DNA from: Flammeovirgaceae bacterium UBA2366
GTDB lineage: Bacteria; Bacteroidota; Bacteroidia; Cytophagales; Cyclobacteriaceae
DNA length: 64,000 nt
Assembly (NCBI GenBank): GCA_002344065.1
Contig: DDTK01000002.1
Location: forward strand, 89,262-153,261
Direction of reading: 5' to 3'
Both the position numbers and the translations under genes were made by a program. Shown here piece after piece: positions 22,772 to 29,462 of the stretch. How positions within the stretch are numbered: the first letter of the stretch is position 1; every line of letters starts with the position of its first letter. The notes below the pieces were generated by a model. The model did not search any database. It saw nothing but the letters and a program-made list of their open reading frames with translations, and was not told where the DNA came from.

Positions 22772-23494
22772 ATGAAACTCAATTGCCTCATTGTAGATGA
22801 CGAGCCCCTGGCTAGAAAAGGACTTGAGGAGTACGTGAACGAAATTGACTTTCTTCACCTGACAGGGAAATGCGAAAATGCTGTAAAAGCATCAGCACTG
22901 TTAAACGAAGGAAATATCGATTTACTCTTTTTGGATATTCACATGCCGAAGCTTTCAGGAATTGAATTTTTGAAAACATTGAAGAAACCACCGATGGTTA
23001 TCTTTACCACAGCCTATTCGGAGTACGCGCTGGAAGGTTATTCACTCGATATAATCGACTATCTGGTAAAACCCATTCCATTTGATCGTTTTCTCAAGGC
23101 TGTACAAAAAGCCCATGATTTCTATGTACTGAAGCAAAAAGCTGAAGCAAGCCCTTCTCATTCTCAAGATTATTTCTTCATCAAATGCGATCACAAATTT
23201 GAGAAAGTAAAGTATAGTGATGTACTGTACATGGAGGCTATGCAGAATTATTGCATCATCCACACAGCCGAACGAAAGATGATTACTTACATTACCTTCA
23301 GCGGACTGGAAAGTCAGCTCCCGACTGACCGCTTTTTGAAAGTACATAAATCCTTTATCGTTGCTCTTGATAAAATCACAGCTGTTGACGGTAATGAAAT
23401 CGTGATCGGAAACTCCCGGATTCCTGTCAGTCGCAATCTGAAGGATGATGTGATGCAAAAAATTATGGGCAATAACCTGTTTAAGCGTAGCTGA
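22772..23494 (+). CDS. LytTR-family response regulator
   Basis: A 240-residue cytosolic protein. The receiver domain (1-118) has the acidic pair Asp9/Asp10, phospho-acceptor Asp55 in LLFLDIHMPKLSG, a Thr in FTTAYSEYA, and a Lys in DYLVKPI. The LytTR DNA-binding domain (about 140-238) contains VKYSDVLYMEAMQNYCIIHT and the recognition region FLKVHKSFIVALDKI. It forms a two-component pair with the kinase just upstream. LytTR regulators bind paired direct repeats about 10 bases long; I did not find a clear one in the short gap before the TonB receptor gene. Confidence 0.94.
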   Translation: MKLNCLIVDDEPLARKGLEEYVNEIDFLHLTGKCENAVKASALLNEGNIDLLFLDIHMPKLSGIEFLKTLKKPPMVIFTTAYSEYALEGYSLDIIDYLVKPIPFDRFLKAVQKAHDFYVLKQKAEASPSHSQDYFFIKCDHKFEKVKYSDVLYMEAMQNYCIIHTAERKMITYITFSGLESQLPTDRFLKVHKSFIVALDKITAVDGNEIVIGNSRIPVSRNLKDDVMQKIMGNNLFKRS

Positions 23495-23632
23495 TTCCCT
23501 TCAGCCAAGAATCTTTCTCACATTTTTATTGATCTGGATCAATCCGCTTTCCTCCTTTTCTTGATTTCCGTCAAGCAATGCAGTGTTCTATGGCGCACAC
23601 CTTTGCTTCGTCAAACAAAATCAAAACCGATC

Positions 23633-26050
23633 ATGAAAACCGATGAATTAAAAGCATTCAAAATTTTAGTAGGAATTGTCGTGGCTGTACTGCTGGCATT
23701 CTCTGCATTTAGTCAATCTACTCAAACCATTCGTGGTAAAGTGGTGGATGAAACAACCAAAACCCCTTTGATAGGGGTGAATGTTACCGTACTGGCTACA
23801 GGCGAAACAATGCTGGGCAGTGCTACCGATATTGATGGCAACTATCGTATCGAAAATGTGCCGGTAGGTAGACAAACCTTAAAAATCACCTACATAGGAT
23901 ACGAGGAACAAATCATTCCGAATGTACTGGTAACGGCTGGCAAGGAGGTTATCCTTAACCTTAGTTTAACAGAAAGCATCAGTCAGCTTAGTGAAGTTGT
24001 GGTAGTGGCCAATTCAAAAGACGACAAAACAGCTACAAACAATGATTTGGCTCTTGTCAGTGCACGCTCATTTAATGTAGATGACACCAAACGTTACGCT
24101 GGTGCATTGGGTGATCCTTCGCGCATGGCAGCAAACTTTGCCGGTGTGATCGGTGGTGATGATTCCCGAAACGACATTGTTGTGCGCGGGAACTCACCCA
24201 CCGGCATGCTGTGGCAACTGGAAGGATTAAATATTCCAAATCCCAATCACTTTGGTTCACTTAACAGTACAGGCGGGCCGGTGAGTATGCTCAACAACAA
24301 TAACCTGGATAAATCCGATTTTATGACCAGTGCCTTTCCGGCTCAATATGGAAATGCCGTGGCCGGAGTATTTGATATTCGCTTACGCGAGGGCAATAAT
24401 CAGAAGCATGAGTTTGTAACACAGGTTGGATTCAATGGCTTTGAAGTTGGCGCAGAAGGGCCATTGTCAAAAAATAACAAAGGCTCCTACATCGTTAACT
24501 ACCGCTATTCCACGCTGGGCGTCTTCAACGCACTAGGCATTGAGTTTGGAACGGGGTCTAACGTACCCTTGTATCAAGATTTGAATTTCAAACTAACCTT
24601 GCCTTCAAAAAATGGAGGACGTTGGTCCATCTTTGGTCTTGCCGGAAAAAGCTCCATCGATCTGCTCGGCAGTGAAGCCGACCTTGAAGGAGGTTCAGGC
24701 GACCTGTATGGCAATGAAAATGAAGACCTTTTCCCACGTTATCAAACCGGAATTGCCGGGATCAGCTACGAAAAAAGTCTTTCATCAAAAACACATTTGA
24801 AAGTTACCATGGGCATTAGTTCAGCTGAAGAAAGTTTCCGTGGCGACTCGCTGGTTCGCGATGTTAACAATGAAGTAACCGCACGCTACGCACGCGGTGA
24901 GTCAGAATTTACAACGACCAAATATTCGACATTGGCGATTTTCCGAACCAAGCTGAGCGCAAAGAATACATTGACCTATGGGGGATATATGGATATATTA
25001 AATTTCGATTTGTATAACCGCGATATCTATGCAAATACTGGTTCTGACTCGGTGCGGATTAATGTTCAGGATGTAACCTCACTGTATCAGGGCTTTGTTA
25101 CATGGCGCCATCGCTTTAACCCAAAGGTTTCTTTCAATGCCGGTGTGCATTCGCAATATTATGCGCTCAACGATCAGGCCGTAGTGGAACCCCGCTTAGG
25201 GCTGCAATACCTGATCAATGGAAAACAATCCATTAGCCTCGGCTATGGTATCCATAACCAGATTCAAAGTCCATACACTTCGTATGTACAAACCAAAATT
25301 TCCGATAATAACTACATTCTTACCAATACTGATCTGAAATTTACTACCAGCCAACATAGTGTTTTAACCTACGATTGGAACATAACTGATAATCTTCGCC
25401 TGAAAGCTGAAGGATACTATCAGTCACTCTCAAATGTTCCGGTAGAGCAACGCACAACACCGTTCTCGGCCATCAACACAGGCTCAAGCTTCATTCCTGT
25501 TGATCAGGACAGTTTGGTGAATTCGGGAACGGGTACAAACTATGGTGTAGAGGTAACGTTGGAACGTTTCTTCAACCAAGGTTATTACTTCCTGATTACA
25601 TCATCCATTTTTGATTCCAAATACAAAGGCAGTGATGGTGTGGAGCGAAACACCGCATACAATACCCAATATGTAGTAAATGGTTTGTTTGGTAAAGAGT
25701 TTAAGCTGGGTTCCAAACAAAAGTATCTCTCCCTAAACCTTAAGGTAACGACTATTGGTGGCAAGTACCTGACCCCGATTGATGTGGAAGCCTCGCAAAA
25801 ATATGGCACTACAATCTTCCAGGATGACAAGGCCTTCAGCGAAAAACAGGATGCCTATTTTCGCACCGATTTCCGGATAGCTTATCGAAAAGAATATAAA
25901 AAGAGCACCCTGGAGTTTGCGCTCGACCTTCAAAACGTAACAAACCACCAAAACATTTTTGCGCAGAGCTACAACCCCCGCACCAACACCATCGTAACCC
26001 AATACCAACAAGGGTTTTTTCCGGTACCCTTCGTGCGCTTCACGTTCTGA
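23633..26050 (+). CDS. TonB-dependent receptor with carboxypeptidase-regulatory-like domain (second)
   Basis: An 805-residue outer-membrane protein when started at the ATG at 23633 (MKTDELKAFKILVGIVVAVLLAFSAFSQ, a signal peptide); the frame reaches back to 23561 but those 24 residues have no signal character. A CarboxypepD_reg-like domain (QTIRGKVVDETTKTPLIGVNV, about 30-110) is followed by a plug (GNSPTGMLWQLEGLNIPNPNHFGS) and a barrel ending VPFVRFTF with terminal Phe. It lies 138 bases past the LytTR regulator, in the same direction, and just before the tandem Crp/Fnr genes. The cargo is unknown. A PhnD-like binding protein 1.3 kb downstream hints at a phosphorus-related or similar small ligand, but this is weak. 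Confidence 0.9.
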   Translation: MKTDELKAFKILVGIVVAVLLAFSAFSQSTQTIRGKVVDETTKTPLIGVNVTVLATGETMLGSATDIDGNYRIENVPVGRQTLKITYIGYEEQIIPNVLVTAGKEVILNLSLTESISQLSEVVVVANSKDDKTATNNDLALVSARSFNVDDTKRYAGALGDPSRMAANFAGVIGGDDSRNDIVVRGNSPTGMLWQLEGLNIPNPNHFGSLNSTGGPVSMLNNNNLDKSDFMTSAFPAQYGNAVAGVFDIRLREGNNQKHEFVTQVGFNGFEVGAEGPLSKNNKGSYIVNYRYSTLGVFNALGIEFGTGSNVPLYQDLNFKLTLPSKNGGRWSIFGLAGKSSIDLLGSEADLEGGSGDLYGNENEDLFPRYQTGIAGISYEKSLSSKTHLKVTMGISSAEESFRGDSLVRDVNNEVTARYARGESEFTTTKYSTLAIFRTKLSAKNTLTYGGYMDILNFDLYNRDIYANTGSDSVRINVQDVTSLYQGFVTWRHRFNPKVSFNAGVHSQYYALNDQAVVEPRLGLQYLINGKQSISLGYGIHNQIQSPYTSYVQTKISDNNYILTNTDLKFTTSQHSVLTYDWNITDNLRLKAEGYYQSLSNVPVEQRTTPFSAINTGSSFIPVDQDSLVNSGTGTNYGVEVTLERFFNQGYYFLITSSIFDSKYKGSDGVERNTAYNTQYVVNGLFGKEFKLGSKQKYLSLNLKVTTIGGKYLTPIDVEASQKYGTTIFQDDKAFSEKQDAYFRTDFRIAYRKEYKKSTLEFALDLQNVTNHQNIFAQSYNPRTNTIVTQYQQGFFPVPFVRFTF

Positions 26051-26064
26051 TAACATTTCCTTAC

Positions 26065-26072
26065 TATCTTTC
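26065..26072 (+). promoter_or_regulatory. -7-like box TATCTTTC next to the first Crp/Fnr start
   Basis: TATCTTTC is one base off TAnnTTTG and ends 3 bases before the ATG at 26076. The same octamer stands at the same place, 3 bases ahead of the ATG, in front of the second Crp/Fnr gene (26711-26718). It suggests leaderless messages for both. Confidence 0.4.
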
Positions 26073-26075
26073 CGG

Positions 26076-26660
26076 ATGGACGAATTCGCTTCCATCCGGA
26101 AATTTGTTTCTCAGTTTGTCACCTTTACCGAAGAAGAGTGGCGGGCGCATCAGTCGGCTTTGACCAGAAGGTGGCTCCGAAAGGGTGAATTTCTACTCAC
26201 CGAAGGACAGGTCTGCAATCACGTTTCATTTGTCAATAGGGGGCTTTTCAGAAATTTTAACTTGGTTCGCGATGAAGAGCGTACCCAGTTTTTTGTCTTT
26301 GAAAATGAATATACTACCGATTATTGCAGTTTTGTTACCCGACAACCTTCGCGTGATTTTATTGTCGCCATGGAAGATGCAGAGATTCTGCAACTGGAGT
26401 ACACCGCCATGCAATCACTGTATGAAAAATACGGGGTATGGCAAAAGTATGGAAGGCTAATTGCAGAATATGTATTTGTATTCACAGCCTATCGCAGTCA
26501 GAATTTGCTTTTGAAAACTCCGGAGGAACTTTACCTGCAACTTATGCTCGAGAAGCCCCAGGTTCTGGAACGCGTACCCCTAAAATACGTTGCTTCCTTT
26601 CTCGGAGTAACACCCGAGGCCTTGAGTCGTATTCGTAAAAGAGTAGCCCAAAACAGATAG
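26076..26660 (+). CDS. Crp/Fnr family transcriptional regulator (copy 1)
   Basis: A 194-residue protein. A cyclic-nucleotide-binding-like beta-roll (residues about 25-130, RKGEFLLTEGQVCNHVSFVNRGLFRNF) is followed by a dimerisation helix and an HTH_Crp-type winged helix whose recognition region is VPLKYVASFLGVTPEALSRIRKR at the extreme C-terminus. The canonical cAMP-binding Arg/Ser/Glu pattern and Fnr-type Cys ligands are not evident, as is usual for this Bacteroidota subgroup, so the ligand is unknown. It is a paralogue of the protein encoded 61 bases downstream. Gap to the TonB receptor stop is 25 bases. Confidence 0.9.
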   Translation: MDEFASIRKFVSQFVTFTEEEWRAHQSALTRRWLRKGEFLLTEGQVCNHVSFVNRGLFRNFNLVRDEERTQFFVFENEYTTDYCSFVTRQPSRDFIVAMEDAEILQLEYTAMQSLYEKYGVWQKYGRLIAEYVFVFTAYRSQNLLLKTPEELYLQLMLEKPQVLERVPLKYVASFLGVTPEALSRIRKRVAQNR

Positions 26661-26710
26661 ACCAGCACAAACATTTGTAGCCGTAGCCCGTTTAGTAAGC
26701 GCATGAGTTT

Positions 26711-26718
26711 TATCTTTC
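26711..26718 (+). promoter_or_regulatory. -7-like box TATCTTTC next to the second Crp/Fnr start
   Basis: Identical to the octamer at 26065-26072 and 3 bases from the ATG at 26722. The flanking bases (TTTTATCTTTCCGTATG compared with CTATCTTTCCGGATG) are also alike, which fits duplication of promoter and gene together. Confidence 0.4.
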
Positions 26719-26721
26719 CGT

Positions 26722-27306
26722 ATGAATGAATTTTCATCCATTCGAAATTATATCTCGCGTTTTCTAAGCTTCAGCGAGGAAGAGTGGACCATGATGCAAA
26801 GTGTGCTCAGCAGGAGATTTATCAAAAAAGGTGAATACCTGCTGCGCGAGGGAGAAATCTGCAACCACGTAACCTTTATTAACAAAGGATTTGTGCGCAT
26901 CTACAACATCATTCAGGATGAAGACCTGACCATAAACTTTGCTTTTGAAGGAAACTTTACCACCGATTTTGCCAGCCTGATACCACGCAAACCCAGCACC
27001 GATTATATCGTAGCCATGGAGGATCTTGAAATCCTTCAGCTCGAGTATACCGATATGCAGGCACTCTATGAAAGAGCCATGGTCTGGCAAAAATTTGGTC
27101 GGCTCATCACCGAGTATGTGTTGCTTTTTGTTGTGGAGCGAAACAAGGCTTTATTATTTAAGAGCCCTGAAGAACGTTATCTTAAATTGATGAAGGAGCG
27201 TCCGAAAGTAATGGCCAATGTGCCGTTAAAATACATCGCCTCCTACCTGGGCATAACCCCGGAAGCTTTAAGTCGTATACGGAAGAGATTATCCACACCA
27301 GATTAA
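26722..27306 (+). CDS. Crp/Fnr family transcriptional regulator (copy 2)
   Basis: A 194-residue protein of exactly the same length as copy 1 and alignable along its whole length without gaps: for example KKGEYLLREGEICNHVTFINKGFVRI and VPLKYIASYLGITPEALSRIRKRL. The pair therefore comes from a tandem duplication that has diverged considerably. Domains are as in copy 1. The PhnD-like gene begins 8 bases after its stop, so those two probably form a transcription unit. Confidence 0.9.
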   Translation: MNEFSSIRNYISRFLSFSEEEWTMMQSVLSRRFIKKGEYLLREGEICNHVTFINKGFVRIYNIIQDEDLTINFAFEGNFTTDFASLIPRKPSTDYIVAMEDLEILQLEYTDMQALYERAMVWQKFGRLITEYVLLFVVERNKALLFKSPEERYLKLMKERPKVMANVPLKYIASYLGITPEALSRIRKRLSTPD

Positions 27307-27314
27307 ATAAAAAA

Positions 27315-28229
27315 ATGCTTACCCGCTTCCTCATTGTTGTTTCAACGCTATTCTCAAGTGCAATCTGGTCGCAAGACTCACGGCAGTCAGTTCATAAGCT
27401 CATCATCAGTACTTATCAGTATGCCGACAATCCCCGAATTAAAAACATTGAACCCTTTGCCCTTCATTTTGGCGAGGCCAATAACCTGACTGTTGAGGTA
27501 AAGAGTTATCCTACGGTACAGGAATTATTAAAGGCATTGGAGAATGAAGAAGTGGATGTAGCCTTCATGAATACGTTCGGCTATCTGATGCTGAAAGAAA
27601 AGTCGCAGGCCTACGAAACCGGTGTTGTCCTGAACATCCCGAAAGAAAAAGAAAATGCCTACAAAAGTGTGCTGGTGACCGGGGCAAACATTCCGGAAAA
27701 CACACTCGAGGAAGTTGTTGCCCATGCGGCCGATTTTGTTTTGGTGCTGGTAAGTCCGGGGTCTACCTCCGGAAATCTTGTACCACGACTGAAACTGGCC
27801 TCCCTCCAACCGGGTTATCCTGAACGCTTTTTTCTGGAAATTCAGTACACTAATAATCACGCCCTGGCTGCCCAACGTGCTCTTAAAGGAGAGGTTGCTT
27901 TATGCGCATTTGGTAGCAATGAATACTACAAACTAGGAGCTGACACTGTTAGGATGAAAAAGTTGTGGGAATCACCGGCCATCCCATTGGGGCCTGTTGT
28001 GTACAGAAAAAAATTGCCGGAGAGTCTACGCGATGAACTTCAAAAGTCTTTGCTCAGGCTGCATGTTCAAAACCCGGAAGCACTTGAAGCAATCAAATCC
28101 GGCTGGACGGAAGCACTTCCGGCTGACCGATATATTTCCGTAGCCGATGACTATTACGAAAGTCTTTTGAGACTTAGTAATAATCCTGCTGTATCCATGT
28201 CGATTATTAAGAATTTTGCGAAAGATTAG
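27315..28229 (+). CDS. PhnD-like periplasmic phosphate/phosphonate-type binding protein
   Basis: A 304-residue protein with a signal peptide (MLTRFLIVVSTLFSSAIWSQ, no lipobox). The mature part follows the PhnD/TctC-like periplasmic binding fold (PF12974): EVDVAFMNTFGYLML (a 'DV.f...g...y' block), LVSPGSTSGNLVPRLKL (a 'p.StSG...p' block typical of phosphonate-type binding proteins) and ALKGEVALCAFGSNEYY. In transport systems such proteins feed an ABC importer (PhnCE). No permease or ATPase gene is adjacent, so it may supply a distant importer or act as a sensor. It begins 8 bases after the second Crp/Fnr gene. Confidence 0.82.
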   Translation: MLTRFLIVVSTLFSSAIWSQDSRQSVHKLIISTYQYADNPRIKNIEPFALHFGEANNLTVEVKSYPTVQELLKALENEEVDVAFMNTFGYLMLKEKSQAYETGVVLNIPKEKENAYKSVLVTGANIPENTLEEVVAHAADFVLVLVSPGSTSGNLVPRLKLASLQPGYPERFFLEIQYTNNHALAAQRALKGEVALCAFGSNEYYKLGADTVRMKKLWESPAIPLGPVVYRKKLPESLRDELQKSLLRLHVQNPEALEAIKSGWTEALPADRYISVADDYYESLLRLSNNPAVSMSIIKNFAKD

Positions 28230-28245
28230 GCTTAATTAATGAAAT

Positions 28246-28962
28246 CTACGAACCCTTACTTCCATAAAAACCCGAAGCGCAACCATAAAAATAGGAAATG
28301 AACTCAGTTTTAAGTCCTGTATTTTCAAATATACCCTGAGCTCTCTTTGCATTTTCAAATTTGTCTGTATACTTCCAAAGCATTCTGTATTCTTCAGGGT
28401 CTCCAAGCAAAAGCTTTCCTAAAACCGGGATAACCTGCCCTAAATAAAAGCCATATAATGCTTTCAGTAATCGGTTGGTTGGTTTTGAAATTTCTATGAA
28501 AGAGAATTGCCCTCCTACTTTTAGAATTCTGTTAGTTTCTTTTGCCAAAAAATTTAGCTGTTCATCATTAAAAGTTTTAAGTCCAAACGCGCACGTCACA
28601 AAATCAAAGTGATTACTCGGAAGATCATTTCGTAGAATATCCTGTTGTACTAAAGTAATTTGATTGTTGAATTTTGTTCTATTCTTGTGCATCGCGTATT
28701 TCAACATTTCAGATGAAAAATCAAGGGCTATTAAATCTGAATTTGGAAATCTGTTCTTTGTGGCCTGCCAGGTTTCTCCCATTCCTGTTAATAAATCAAT
28801 TATACTAACCTTATCCTCGGGTTTCTTAAATGATTTCAAAAATTGAGTTCTCCAACGAATCGAAAATCCAAATGAGGTTAAGTAATTCATTCGCTCATAA
28901 GAATCGCTCATCCTATCAAATAAACCCTTTACATATTCAGGGTCATAAATGCTATTTTCCAT
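28246..28962 (-). CDS. UbiE/COQ5-like class I SAM methyltransferase
   Basis: A 238-residue cytosolic protein. The N-terminus (YVKGLFDRMSDSYERMNYLTSFGFSIRWR) and the post-methylation-site region match the UbiE/MenG family, which C-methylates demethylmenaquinone or demethoxyubiquinone. The SAM motif I is LLTGMGETW, which departs from the usual D-x-A-T-G-T-G. Residue block VTCAFGLKTFNDEQLNFLAKETNRILKVGGQF fits motifs II and III. Because it diverges from standard MenG and the surrounding DNA looks more AT-rich by eye than its neighbours, it may be an accessory paralogue with another substrate rather than the menaquinone enzyme. Confidence 0.75.
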   Translation of the reverse strand: MENSIYDPEYVKGLFDRMSDSYERMNYLTSFGFSIRWRTQFLKSFKKPEDKVSIIDLLTGMGETWQATKNRFPNSDLIALDFSSEMLKYAMHKNRTKFNNQITLVQQDILRNDLPSNHFDFVTCAFGLKTFNDEQLNFLAKETNRILKVGGQFSFIEISKPTNRLLKALYGFYLGQVIPVLGKLLLGDPEEYRMLWKYTDKFENAKRAQGIFENTGLKTEFISYFYGCASGFYGSKGS

Positions 28963-28996
28963 TCAACTATTGCTTCCGCTAAAAGTAAAGTGACTA

Positions 28997-29419
28997 TTAA
29001 TCGCGATGCTGAAAACACTTGCCGCTGGCATCCGCAGTGGTGCGGGAGCAACGCTTGCCTTCAACCGTTTTACCTGAACACCGCACCTGCTTCTCACCGG
29101 TTTTTGAATTCGGCTTACAAACACCACAAGCGGTTTTACCATCGGCTTTCGCCTGACTAAGCTTTACTGCATGAGCCGTTTTGGAATAGCGGCAATCGGC
29201 TGTGTGATACTTATCGCCATCGTGGGTAACATATACAACAGCACCATCTGATGAAGCCAGATTGGTTGGTTCCCCTTCTTCTGGCTCATCTTCAGAAACA
29301 TCATCCTGCGCTAATGATTCGATTTCTGGTTCCTGCTCATTGGTTGTATTATCTGTTGCCGTAGGCTGAGTGCAGGCGAAACATAACAGAAGAAGGAGTG
29401 CTAAATAATTTGTTTTCAT
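28997..29419 (-). CDS. Lipoprotein with Cys/His cluster (DUF5763-like tail)
   Basis: A 140-residue protein started at the ATG at 29419 (MKTNYLALLLLLCFACTQ, lipobox with Cys16). An acidic linker (about 20-60, very rich in Glu, Asp and Thr) leads to YHTADCRYSKTAHAV...CGVCKP (about 75-108), a Cys/His pattern also seen in nuclease-adjacent Bacteroidota proteins, and then RCSGKTVEGKRCSRTT...GKCFQHRD, a C-x-C...C...H zinc-binding pattern like DUF5763. Zinc or iron binding is likely. Function is unknown. It lies on the same strand just downstream of mutS (gap 43 bases). Confidence 0.75.
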   Translation of the reverse strand: MKTNYLALLLLLCFACTQPTATDNTTNEQEPEIESLAQDDVSEDEPEEGEPTNLASSDGAVVYVTHDGDKYHTADCRYSKTAHAVKLSQAKADGKTACGVCKPNSKTGEKQVRCSGKTVEGKRCSRTTADASGKCFQHRD

Positions 29420-29462
29420 AATTCGATTAGTTACCGGATTGTGAAGATACAATCGGTATACA

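Noticed and set aside
23495..23632. LytTR binding repeats ahead of the second TonB receptor
   Set aside because: No convincing pair of 9-10 base direct repeats with the right spacing was seen.
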